Of a DNA stretch of 64,000 bases, positions 26,313 to 37,621 are shown piece by piece. Position numbers and translations under genes: made by a program. Position 1 is the stretch's first letter; each line of letters starts with the position of its first letter. Under the pieces are notes generated by a model. The model was not told where the DNA came from. It was given only the letters and a program-made list of their open reading frames with translations, and ran no database searches. The stretch is from Hygrocybe punicea. Lineage: Eukaryota; Basidiomycota; Agaricomycetes; Agaricales; Hygrophoraceae. The DNA is taken from the NCBI GenBank assembly GCA_963556145.1, contig OY744468.1:1-64000 (forward strand). The letters are read 5' to 3'.

Positions 26313-26632
26313 TTCCATTTCGTTTCACCAACACGTTTTAGAAGTGCTCGCATGAAAGGGACGTAGTTTTCAGATAGACAAGTAAAGGCAAGTTCCTTCG
26401 TATGGACTTCACGTTTTGATTTGACTGCTGGTTGTTTGCCAGTCTTAGGGATAGCCGGAGTATGTCGAATGAGCTGGATCGAGAAGTTGGTGCAGAGCTC
26501 CTCCGAGTCATCTTCCGAAACAGCATCAGAGTCTACCATAGTGGACGTGTACAAGAAGTTCACTACACTTCGGAGTGAAGCCAAGTTCAAGCTCAGACAG
26601 GGAGCCGTGACTCGGCAGTCGCTGCGCCACAT
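26313..26632 (-). pseudogene. Truncated gene fragment, transposon-associated acidic/basic protein
   Basis: A minus-strand frame opens with an acidic Ser/Asp/Glu-rich segment (MVDSDAVSEDDSEE), continues into a Lys-rich stretch and then ELAFTCLSENYVPFMRALLK. It stops being protein-like exactly where the dispersed repeat begins. The segment resembles an accessory protein common in basidiomycete DNA transposons, but I cannot name it. It is interrupted by the repeat and has no continuation here. Confidence 0.4.
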
Positions 26633-26677
26633 TTGACTTTTTTCTCAGTTCCGCATGTTTATGCAAACAGCTGTAAT

Positions 26678-26738
26678 TCGTCTTAATCTGTCTTAACTCA
26701 CCACTAAGACAAATTAAGAACTTAGTAAGACGAACTAA
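26678..26738. repeat. Small imperfect inverted repeat
   Basis: TTCGTCTTA at 26678 pairs with TAAGACGAA near 26727, with further TTAA/TTAAG complementarity inside. It would form a short AT-rich hairpin and may be a MITE remnant. Confidence 0.5.
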
Positions 26739-26739
26739 G

Positions 26740-27175
26740 ATGACCCTTGTTTTACTGATGAGGCCTCGTCGGAACCATCTAGTTCTGATACCAGGTCTCC
26801 TCCTCCCAATATTCAATCGGCCCCCGATCTCGACTGGGGTGCTTGTGACGATTCTGATGCCACAGATGGAGGCTTGGTCGGAACTCAAGGTGCCTTACTC
26901 CATCAAGACTGTCTTCTTTTTTAAACTGATAGGGTGTGTGTGTGCAGCCGTACCTGAAAGCCCAAATAGAATTGATTGTGTACGCGATCCAGAGCGTTCT
27001 TTTGGGAGCCCGTAGCCCGACGCCGTCACAGGCGCTTGACGAGAACCTGACGCAGATAAATGCGATTGTGCTGAGCGTTGCCGCTATGTGCAAAGACAAC
27101 CTTCCGCCAAGGTCCGCGGTTGGGCTGTCTCTCCGCACGGCGATTCGCATGGATCATGAGACAGCAAGTGGGTGA
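26740..27175 (+). pseudogene. Fragment of a Spa2-like polarisome protein
   Basis: The plus-strand segment 26940-27110 encodes YLKAQIELIVYAIQSVL, then RSPTPSQALDENLTQINAIV and CKDNLPP. This resembles the conserved C-terminal segment of fungal Spa2/GIT-type polarisome proteins, which organise polarised growth at the hyphal tip. The upstream part (26780-26930) is acidic and in a different frame, possibly separated by an intron. No full-length gene is present. The family call is from memory of the motif and is moderate. Confidence 0.4.
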
Positions 27176-27179
27176 GTTG

Positions 27180-29389
27180 GTTGGAAAACAGCGATGTGGC
27201 CTTTCGAACCCATCTTTTTATCGCCTAACCCGCTCTTTGTCGAAATATGACATGTAAAGTATATTTTGCTTGGCGATGGGCACGGCTCAGTGACGCTTCA
27301 ATGACAGACACGGGGTTAGCGGCCCTGTCATTTCATCGGTTGCTCCACCCTCCTACTCGACAAGATGGTGTGTCGCAATGTTTTGATACTGTGATCAATA
27401 CCCTTAACGCTATGCAGATCCACAGATGGGCTCGGAGTCAACTTCCCCGTTGAATCACTACTATGCAAGCATACGCAAATGTTAACTGGTTGATCACACC
27501 ACGTTCGATCTTTGAATCAGCGCTATGCACTCTAGCACAGAGACAGATTATGAGGTTAGAGGTTAACTACAAGGGAAACATCGTCGCCGATTCGGTCTGC
27601 CACCTCCACCAGATCCAAGGGCGCGAGGTTTTCTGTAAGTGCAATGCCTATTCGCATAGTTTTGATATCTAATATGAATTTCCTAGGGACTTTCCAAAAG
27701 AAAAATGGCTTACGGCTTCTTAGCACCCGTTTTCACCAACTACCTCATCCTCTGCCTTGCGCTCTTGCGTTTCAATAACGAAGCGCTGTGCATCTTTTCA
27801 CGGCACTATATAGGTTCATATAAAGGAGGACTGCTGAGAGAACAGGGCTGGAATGTCCCGTTCTTGCCACCCACCAAAATTCGCCTTCCACCACCATCCT
27901 TGTGTTACACCATCAAAGTTTTTGCTCTTCCGACCTCGTCGTCTCAATCTTGGTACATGTGAGTGGTTGTAAACGCGAAATGGTAGGAAGACTGAACTCT
28001 GCTGTCTTTTTCTACCCTGGCAGACCTAAGCCCCATGTTTTCTACTAGTCCAGTGCAATATGCATGGCGCTTCCGACATCATCGCTTTGAGTTCGACACG
28101 TGGCCACATCTGTCCATGCCCATCGCTTCCGAGTTGCCCAGGGTTCGCCTCGGAGATAAAAGCTTGCGTCGACATAATGTTTGAGGAGGCAACCCCAAGC
28201 CTACTCGAAAACAGTTGGGGTTATCGAGTGGTACACGGTCCAGAATTCTTCTCGAAACAGTTGGAGTAGAGGTCCTAATATCAGTGCAAGTTACTTGGTA
28301 AAGTTCCCTTCGAGGTGGTGGAGGCAACGCCCGTGCCATATTTCAGGATACTTCTTGAGCGCAGCCTCGAGGCCAGTAGGGCAGAAAAAGTAACGGCTAA
28401 CAAGGCCAAGGACGAGGTGTGTAACCTTTCCAATTTTATGCAATGCCTATCGGAAACACCATCCAAGGTGGCGACAGTTTCGGAGAATACCACGAAGTTA
28501 TTTTAAGGACAAGGATGAAAGGTACTCTCGACGGAACACCACCTATTACGCTATCTTATAGAGGATGCTATTGTCAATTATCGAGCACATAAATTATTTT
28601 CATAACTGTATCTTCTGAACGGACTGGGTTCACCGCCGAAATGATAGGAATAGAAATAACTCTTGAGGGTTTGGGATAGGATAGTACATAGGATATAAAG
28701 AATGATGATGTTCATGGTTGTGTTTGACAGCAAACAGACATGGACGTCAATAAGCAAAGACTCCTGGGCTCACATCTCGGGAATGAACGTCAGCATTCCA
28801 GGTGTCGACAGTTGCCAGGACCGAATATGGATGTGCTGGGTGGTGACAACAGTGAGCAAATTGTTAAAAAGGAAGGAGGTACATACGGCCATCGTTTCCG
28901 AGTGCGTATGCACCTTCAAATAGTTCTGGATCATAATCTCGGTCTTGGCAACCTCATATTAAGTGAACGTGGAAATAGAAGAGAAGAGAAACAGACCGTG
29001 GCCACTCATCAGCGATCTACCAATAGCCTCTTCTGCGGCTGCCCTGCTAATAGTCTTGACTCACTGCTGGCAGCAGTAAGTGGTGGATTCTTGGTAGCCG
29101 ACTCGAAATGATTCATCGACCGACAGGTGGAATCAATCTGTGCGTACTTTCTCTTTCCTATGGGGTGTGACGATGCCGGCATGGATTGCGGATCGACAAG
29201 TCATTATTGCTGGAGGGTGGCGATAGCCATTGCCTGGGTTGTCGTGGTCTTGGTCTCCGGCTTCTTCTCGTTGTATGCTTCCTTCTCGTTTTCAGTGCAC
29301 TGTTGGTCATCATGATTTTATCTTATGATGGATATTACTTGTATTCCTGCAAAATGTTTGGTTCCTAATCACCGTCTTGAAGCTGTGAC
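27180..29389. other. 2.2-kb stretch without a supportable gene
   Basis: Only short frames occur (27463-27672, 27705-27962, 28060-28269, 28315-28506, 28740-29111) and none joins through convincing splice sites. A few peptide stretches near 28100-28300 look protein-like in shifting frames, suggesting a badly decayed gene. I cannot identify it. Confidence 0.45.
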
Positions 29390-29800
29390 ATGCCCGGCAC
29401 CATATGCGATTTATTTCTTGTTCTTATCGCCGATAGCGTATACGACGCTCGTTCCAGGGTACTCATCGAAACGGTCGCATCCAAGTTGGGTCTGGGATGG
29501 CTGGATGTCGTCAAGTTCGAAAGTCGTGTGACGGAGGCTCTTGAGATCCAGGAAGATGTCGAGCGGATGGAAAATCAGCAAAGGTCAGCAGAAAGCTCAA
29601 AGAATTATGATGCTTGGTCTTGCTACTTTGGGTATGCTCTCCATCTCTCGCCTTTTGGGCACTTCTAACGTGATTATACCAACAGGCGGTGGCCTCGTTA
29701 TCGGTCTCTCAGCTGGTTTACTAGCACCTGTCATTAGTGCTGGATTGGGTGCCGCATTCACCACGATTGGCAGCTCGGGTAGCGGGGGATACCTGATGAG
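29390..29800 (+). pseudogene. Fragment of a TMCO4/DUF726 alpha/beta-hydrolase-like membrane protein
   Basis: The fragment encodes FLVLIADSVYDARSRVLIE, LGLGWLDVVKFESRVTEAL and then, after a one-base frame change near 29580, a GLATLG segment. A GT-AG intron at about 29631-29684 with a CTAAC branch site follows. The next exon reads GGGLVIGLSAGLLAPVISAG, the glycine-rich membrane segment typical of DUF726/TMCO4 proteins. The C-terminal hydrolase half is missing: from about 29800 the sequence belongs to an unrelated gene in the opposite orientation. Frameshift plus truncation makes this a relic. Confidence 0.6.
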
Positions 29801-29814
29801 GGGCAAAAAAGGGC

Positions 29815-30250
29815 TCATTCATTCATCGCGTTATCAAGCAAAAACACAAGATCGTGACGCACCAGTTGCTGTGCCTCTCCAGATCCTCCGAATGGTCGAT
29901 CCTGAGCCACCCCATCTCGTCCAACGTCATGATGACGCGTGGCCTCGATCCCTTTCCGCTCTTGCAGCTCCGCCTGCACCTCCTGCACGCGCCGGGCGAT
30001 GGCGGACAGTGGCGCGAAGCAATCTTCGACGGGGACTTCGCACCACATCGTGAACTCGCCGTGGCGGACGTGTATCGTGACGTACTTGGCGATGCGAGGG
30101 GAGGAGAGGAGAGAAATGGATTCTTGTCAGGTTCTTGTGAGTCATTAAGGACCGGTGGGACTTACTGGAGGGATTTCCTGGCCGGGTTGGAGGCCGAATG
30201 TTTGTCTGAGGGATTCCGCAGCGAGCGCTTCGAACTCTGCAGTTCAGCAA
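29815..30250 (-). pseudogene. Fragment of a fungal O-fucosyltransferase-like glycosyltransferase
   Basis: On the minus strand the exon at about 30250-30166 reads EFEALAAESLRQTFGL. It is followed by a GTAAGT...AG intron (30165-30085) and an exon starting YVTIHVRHGEFTMWC and continuing EDCFAPLSAIARRV. An Arg-His-Gly-Glu stretch followed by a conserved Cys-Phe-Ala-Pro-Leu block resembles basidiomycete GDP-fucose O-fucosyltransferase-like proteins. The frame degrades after about 29900 and the gene has neither N- nor C-terminus. It abuts the DUF726 fragment tail to tail. Confidence 0.5.
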
Positions 30251-31284
30251 AACGACAGAGTCTGTTGCGAGATGGGAGTATTATTACTAGCTCGCTGCCT
30301 ACTTGAACGGTCCCCCGCACGTTCCAACAGCCCAGGTCGCCTACGTGTTCGCTCTCTTCTCGGCCCACTCGATGATGGGTGTCCTGAGCTCTTTCCGGAG
30401 TCAAGGAAGGTCGAAAATATCGCTGAAGCGCATGGCGCCATCCTCTCCATGAGATGGTGAGAATTGCCCGATTATGGGCATACGATCTGTAATCATGCCG
30501 AGATAAATGAGATTGACCTGTGCCGAAAAAGCAAGGAATGCGATGAGAAGAGCGCGTAATGCTACGGAGAAGCGGGCCTCCCGTAGGTCATCACGTCATT
30601 TGCTGGAACGCAGAAGTGGGATTGTGAAGACGGGTTGTCAAAAGCAAGATGCGGGCAAGGTGTCAAAAAACTCAGCAGCTACCCAGGTATTATTGCGTAA
30701 ATTATCTTTTTTATTTCAAAGCAAAAAAAAGTTGCGTTAGGCTGAGAATCCAACAAGTGGAATATGGGCATACCTCGATTGAGGGTGGAGAGATGGGGTA
30801 GGGAGAGCGGAGAGAGTGAGTAGGCGGAAGATGAGGAATCGATGAGAAGTTGGGCAGCGTCACAGTGGATTCTATCGCGTGAGGATTTACCTTCAACACC
30901 CAGACCGCTCAAACTTGCAGGAGGCCTTGGGCTACTCCATCTGTGTACGAAGTTGTGTGCTACCAGCTTGCTGCCCAGCTCATTCTCGGGACGGTAAAGC
31001 GATCCTAGAATGTTTGTGCGTTGCGAATGCAACTGTCTTTTCCCCACCCACAAACTTGAAGTCAAATCTCTTGCTTCGAAACACTTTCTTGCAGGACAAG
31101 TGATAAGGTCGAGCAAGTGGAGTGAGCTGTGGAATCAAGTTTGGACCCTCCAATTTACACTAATACTGCAAGTGTCGCTGTGTAGACTCGGACTTGTCGC
31201 ATCATCTGGGTAAGTTTTGCCTTATCTGTCTAGGGCCGTTGAACGAGGTACTGCAATACACAGCCTCTCTATCACTTACTCGAG
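30251..31284. other. 1-kb stretch without a supportable gene
   Basis: Frames at 30507-30740 (+) and 30679-31116 (-) are basic or serine-rich and show no family features. The last 200 bases would be the promoter of the MLKL-like kinase gene. Confidence 0.45.
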
Positions 31285-34200
31285 ATGTCAAACATCATGG
31301 ATGTCATTCAAAGTTGCTTATCCTTGGTCCCCGTCCCATACCTTTCCCCCGCCTTCTCTGTATTCAGATTCCTCTGGGGGTCCATCGAATTGGCCAATGC
31401 AAACAGGGAACAGCTGCGTGTCCTTGCTTCATGCATCGCCCAGCTTCTTTGCTCCCTCGATACCAAGTGTCGAGCCGAGAGACAGTTAGCTATGAATGTG
31501 GCAAAGCCGCTCCAGGATCTATGCGAGTGCGTCAGCCTATGCAATTCAACAAATGATTTCAAGTCGCCGACTTGTTGATGTCGCCTCATAGCTTCCTTGA
31601 AGAGATCGACATGTTTGTCAACAAACAATCCTCCTGTCATTTTCTCAAGGCTCTCTTCAAGAAGGACGAGTGGATCTCCCAGATCGCAGGTTACCACCGT
31701 CAAATCGACATATTTGTGGCGGCATTCCAAGTACGTCCTCGGGATTCTTTTCTGTTCAGATCGTGTCTGATGAGATATCAGATATCAGCGCAGGTAAATA
31801 TTACGGATTGGCAGGCGCAGAATGACCGTGCTCGATTGGCCGATCAGCAGTCCCTCCACGACCATCTGACCAAACTTGAGCGGAACCTCGCAGAGACGCT
31901 TGGTATGTGATTGGAGTTTCCGGTGCTTATATTGTTTATAAGTGTGCCCCTTCAGACATCCAGCACAATAACGTGATGGCCATGATGGTTTCCTTGCAAT
32001 GTCGTCTTGACAGTCTACTTACCGACAACCGAGAATCGCAATTCTACAGAAAAAGTCTCAGGCATCTTTCCATGGTTTCTGGGACTCGATGATTACTTCA
32101 TTCGATGTTGACTTTGGGCCGAAGATTGGAGAAGGTGGCTTGTGAGAATCTTCATTTGGACTATTGCTATGACTCATCCTGCACAATATCAGTGGAGCGG
32201 TGTTCAAGGGTACTTGGAACAGGGCTCCAGTTGCTCTCAAAGTTCTCACGACTGACGACGGCATTTCTCCAACGTCTGAGGTGTGTTTGAATATTTCGCG
32301 TTGGATATGCTGCCTGACGTGCAGAACTTAGGCCATTCGCCGGGAGGTCAAGGCAAGGATCCGCCCCCACAGTGCCCTCGGCTTCTATCTAACCCCTGAT
32401 ACATAGATTTGGTCCGATCTCCGGCATCCACATATACTTCGTACGTTTTTCAAAAATTTCCTTCTCCCGACCGTGTTCATGTTTCATCTTGTAGAATTTC
32501 TCGGTGCAAATGTATTGGACGAAAAGCCATTTATCGTCATGCCTCTCGTGACCAATGGAAATGCCCGAGGCTACATCGAGCAAAATCCAGATTGTGATCG
32601 GCAAAGAATCGTGGGTACCTTTACTTTCACTTGTTTCTCTGTGTCTGATGACCACCGTCAAGCTGTATCATATCTCCCTGGGACTGGTGTACCTTCATGG
32701 TCGGAACGTCGTGCACGGTGATCTGAAATCGGTGGAGGAAGCATATTCCCTTCGACTCGTCTCCTGTACTTATTACTATTACAGCTCAACGTACTCATTG
32801 ACCATGGCGAGAACGCATTACTCTGCGACTTCGGGCTGTCTCGAATTAAAGCCGAGGTTGCAAGTCGCACAGTAAGGCAAACTCCCACTACGGTAACAGG
32901 CAGTCCCAATTGGATGGCACCGGAGAGGCTGAAAGGAGGATCACTGAAGAAACCTGCCGATGTCTATGCTTTCGGCATGATGGTATATGAGGTGAGTACA
33001 TTCATTGTGTCTGGCTAACGGCAGCCTAATACCTCTATCCAACGAGGTTCACACTAATGAAATCCCACTCGGCGACATCCCGCCTTCTGCATTCTTTGAA
33101 CTTGTTGTGAACCAAGGCGTCAGACCGGAGCGTCCTGACCACGGTGAGGCTCCCCAAATGACAGACGAGAGCTGGCAACTGGCAGAGGATTGCTGGAGAA
33201 AGGATCCTCTCTCTCGACCGAATATTGGTGCTGTATGCGACACAATCTCCCGTTCTCTTGGCAAAAACCGTGTTCAGCGAGTAACCAAGGTTTGTCCTGC
33301 TGGACATCAATCTCTAATTCTGATTCTCACCTTGTTTTACCAGAGTCCACCACCGCCGCCATCCCCTCCTGTGACTAGACAGCCTAAAGCCCCTGTGACT
33401 CGGCTTCGTACACCTTCTCCCCCTCCCAAATTGCGACCAGCTCCCCATACCTTTCGAGAAACTTGCAGGTTGAAGGGGCATACTAGTTATGTGTATTGTG
33501 TTGCCTTTTCACCTGACGGGGAGCGGATCGTCTCTGGGTCCGGGGACGCGGCTGTTCGTGTCTGGGATTGGAGGAATGAGAAGGTCGTATTAGGACCTCT
33601 GCATGGTCATACATATGGTGTCTATTCCGTTGCGCACTCTCCAGATGGCCAGAAAATCATTTCTGGTTCTGGTGACAGGACTGTCGTTGTGTGGGATGCA
33701 AAAAGCGGGAGTCAGTTGCTTCGGCTCACGGAGCATACGGGATGGGTTAGATCAGCAGCATTTTCACCGGATGGTAGGATGATTCTTTCTGGCTCGTACG
33801 ACAACACCATCCAAGTCTGGGATGCGACAACGGGCGACATCATGCGCTCGCTTACGCTCGGTAGCAAAGTCTTCTCCGTCGTGTTCTCGCCAAATGGCCG
33901 GTATCTCGTGGCCGCAACAGTGGGCAGAGTAGAGGTCTGGGATGCTCAAAATTGGCAGTTGGTGTGTGGATGCGATGGCAATGAGCCTGTTGCAATCTCG
34001 CCAGACAGCAAGCAAGTCGCCTACCGTGAAGATGCAAGTATCCGTATTATGGACATCAATACAGCGAAACCCATCGTGGGTCTCGGTCCAATGGAAGGTA
34101 CAGGCTATGTGTCGTCCGTTGCCTTTTCACCGGATGGAACCTGGATCGCTTCAGGATGTCCCGATGACACGATTTGGATTTGGGACACAGCGACGGGAAA

Positions 34201-34412
34201 TCTCATTTCAAAACTGGGAATTGGGACATGGGTTTACTCGATTGCCATTTCACCAAACGGTATGCAGATCGTGGCTGGTGGTGGTAGTTATCTCTCTGAT
34301 TTTACTCTCCGTCTTATTCCTGTGATTCTGTTGCTTAGAACCTCATCGTACGTTTGTCCTTTGTATCTTACTGCTTCCCGTTCAGAAGAAATGTCGTGTC
34401 GGCTGCCTGTGA
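31285..34412 (+). CDS. MLKL-like four-helix bundle, TKL-type kinase and WD40 propeller protein
   Basis: Exons by eye: 31285-31526, 31592-31730, 31782-31902, 31956-32141 (frame problem), 32193-32280, 32332-32346, 32407-32440, 32495-32610, 32663-32731, 32785-32991, 33047-33289, 33344 to about 34270, then an uncertain 3' end. The N-terminus is all helical and resembles the MLKL/HeLo-type bundle. The kinase has a glycine loop (GEGGFGAVFKG), a VALK lysine, VHGDLKS catalytic loop with Asp, CDFGLS and a MAPE segment, so it looks active and TKL-like. A Pro-rich linker leads to seven WD40 blades (FSPDG...VWD). This layout suits a membrane-active death or non-self sensor (inference). Exon 4 needs a one-base shift near 32088 to join helices to kinase, so either an intron was missed, the assembly is wrong, or the gene is broken. 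Confidence 0.7.
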
Positions 34413-34418
34413 ACCATG

Positions 34419-37335
34419 TCACGCAACTAAATATCTCGCTCGCCCTACCAACATCTCAAATCTCGCATTCATTACTTCATCCGCAATATACTCCATCACT
34501 TTATCCAAAAGGCCATGTAGGAGCTCCGACTGCCCACCATGTGCAAGGTGCTTTCGCAGGTATGCAACAGCGAGCACCGTCGCCCATAGCGTGTCGTCCT
34601 CGACATCCGGCGGCTTTTGAAGGGCCGCCTGCCCGACGATATTACCCAGTGCCTGGTTCAATGTGAAAGATCCATCAAAGTCTTGCAGCTGTACTAGGGT
34701 GAATATTTGTTGGGGCACTGGGGGAGGAGGGGTGGATGACGGCAGCGGGCCTCGATGAGAATGACTGTTCGCTCCACAGTTTGTTGCAGGAGCGGTGTCG
34801 ACTTCTGGTGAGGGACTACGCATCCTTGCTGCATCTTCAGAGGAGAGCGGCGGAGGTCGTTCTGGGGACTCATCGGAGGAGAACCCTTCAAGCGAACTAA
34901 GGGTCGAAAAAGTGTCGGTGCTGTCATACTCCGTTTCCTGCTCGTCCCCAGGAGGATCTATGAACTCAGGAGAGGGGGAAACAGACGGTGAAGAAGTGGT
35001 GGTGTACGCTCCAGGTGGACGTCTGGTCTGGGCCCGTCCACGTGTAACGTCTCCCTCGAAGAAATTGAGAACAGCAGAGAAAAAAGCAGAAAAAGAGTCT
35101 AATGCATATGTCAACACTGTCTCTCCAACGGACTCCCCCCTATTCTGGTTATTTATGGGAGGATTGGGTGGATCACGGCGTGGAGCAATCGTTGGGCCTC
35201 GGTGATGACCTCTCGTTCCTCGGTGCGGTAGTTCTGCTCCATCATCAACGGCAACAAACGATGTATATCTGCTGGCAAGCTGATATTGCACACCAAGTCG
35301 CACGACGGCGGCCTTCCGAATCTCCTCTGCAGAAGTAGAGGGATTTACAGCAATTGGCAAGGGTGCCCGATCTTCCACTAAATCTGTGATAAGCTGACGA
35401 GCCGCAAGCGTGTGGACTAACGGAATATCTGGGCTCCTCTCATTGAATAACCTCACGCTGGAAACTGGTACCACAATTTCAATTCGCCCTCCTCCATCAT
35501 CAAGCCGCCCCCGCAGTACAACTTGCCTAGGTATTCTCCTTTGCGAGGTGAGAGCAAAGACAACGAAGCGCATCCCAGGAAATATCTTAGTTATTTGATG
35601 CGGTGTTTGTTGCAAAACGGGTGGGGGTGCGAGTTGGACAGGGACAGAATCCGCGAAATTCACAGAGAAGGGGACACGATTGCCGGTAGACCTGTCCTGC
35701 GTTCCTTCCGGGATGCCCCAGTCGATGGATATATCTTCCACGAACGAGGACCTTCCCGCGCGGAGGAGTTTGGAACATTTTCCGATTATGGCTTCACTTT
35801 CTACAGCAAAGTAACATTCACCGTTCCCTGCTCGAGCAATACCTTCCACAACCGCACTAGACACGTGGATCCCGATTCCGAGAGAGAACACACGCAGACG
35901 TGCATTGGAGCTAGCAAGGGCTACCGCATGACTTACGGTATTAATCACCTCGTCCACGGCCGTGATCTTCGAACTTCATATTAGAGCGTAGGAGAGGACA
36001 GCTGAAGTGAGAACGAACCTCGCCATCTGTCAGAACGAACGCCACAGTCGGTACACCTGAGTTACGCTTGTCAAAGACATATTGTAAGGCCCTGTTCATT
36101 TCGGTACCGCCATAATCGGCGCTCATGCTAAGAATGTGCTCGTTCTACAGTTGTGATCAGTTATAGAAGTTCATATACAAATAACAAATCTCACGGCGGA
36201 AACCAGTGATTGTTGACTATACGCTTGACTATTGGGCCAGAGACAACTAACACCGGTGCCGAAGCTGAAAATATTAAACATGGTCTGTGCATTTGGCAAC
36301 ATATGCAAAAGCAAAGTCAGAGCGCGCTTGGATGTCTCCATACTGGCTCCAGACATACTCCCACTCCGATCCACGAGGAAAATATACTCTTGCGCAGGGA
36401 TAGGAGGAAGTTTAATCTTCGGTACCATGGTTAGCTGCAAGGCGACAGTGCCGGGATCTCGAGGGTCTCTTTCTGCAAAACAGCGAGGGCTATCGAGACC
36501 ATCTGCTTGTATCATGAGGACGAAGCCCTGGGCGAGAAAGGTACTAGAACGAAATTTCACCGTTTTCCGACGGCGTGATGTTTGACCTGTTGCTGTCACG
36601 TAGGGAACCAGGGTTATATCCGGGTGGGAGGGACTCGATACTTGTTGAATGACTCCACTCATCTGAATATCTACAGTAATTCGCAAGCGCGTCCGGCTTG
36701 AAGCTGACGCGGCGTTTGCAAGAGCAGTTGGCTCAACACCATATCGGCTACCAACAGACATGGGCAGCTGGAGCCGGACTTGATCCCTGAGCTCGTCGTC
36801 CATCAACTCTAGCACGAAAACGAGTTTCGTAGTTACAGTCTGCCTTGCGGGAATAGAGCCAAGCGAGATTGTGAACACTGAGCAAACGGTTACACATCAA
36901 CTTGATCGGGGCATTATGACGAAGATATGGCAGTACGAACCGTCATCTGTAACCCAAGTAACTAGCCCCGATGCTTTTCCTTCACGATTGGCTGTCCTAT
37001 ATTCCGCTTCTGCGAGCTCTTTCTCTTTCGAGATGCCCGTGATCACACGGCCGTCCGCAAAGTGCATCTCGAATGCGCACACCGCTGCACGAGCTGGCAC
37101 AGGGAACACGTACTTCGCGCGACCCGTTGCGAGCTCAGAGACATTGGAAAATTTCTGGCGCAAAGTTACTCGCGCTGAAACTGTCGGGGAAAGTCAATAA
37201 GACGCCACATGACTCGGACAAATTGACATTACCGTCGACTACAAAAACGGTGATATGCACATCCTCCAATGGCAAGTGTGATAAGGTTCCACTGGCACCT
37301 GCAGTACCGTGCAGAATACCCTGGAGAGGCTCCAT
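34419..37335 (-). CDS. VIT and von Willebrand factor A domain protein
   Basis: Exons: 37335-37233, 37180-36941, 36877-36195, 36144-36019, 35966-34419, all joined by GT-AG introns that keep frame; the product is about 900 residues. The N-terminal 150 residues form a VIT domain (YVFPVPARAAVCAFEM, then FTISLGSIPARQTV). The VWA domain carries a complete MIDAS: DRSGSMSG, then GGTEMN, then LTDGE. The C-terminal third is Pro/Ser/Glu-rich followed by a helical tail. This VIT-VWA combination is shared with inter-alpha-trypsin inhibitor heavy chains and PARP4; fungal members lack signal peptides and are probably cytoplasmic scaffolds. The gene is convergent with the MLKL-like gene, only a few bases apart. 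Confidence 0.85.
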
Positions 37336-37621
37336 GAGATGGGTTCGCGGCCTTTCCCTGTTATCTTGGGTAAACGCCCAATAGATGACAGCGCTGACAT
37401 GCTGCAAACACGTTCCAAAGCCAAAGTGGATGTAGGATCACAGCCAAATCACATGACACATGAGTTTTCCACATTGGAAAAAACTGCGACTTTCGGGGAC
37501 CGTTGAGCTTCAGGACAGCCTGGTGCATTTCCGTAGACTACTTCTCCCACTGTGAAACCCCATATGAACATATTCATATAAATTCTATAACCACCGTTAC
37601 CCATTTGCACTATTAACGCCC

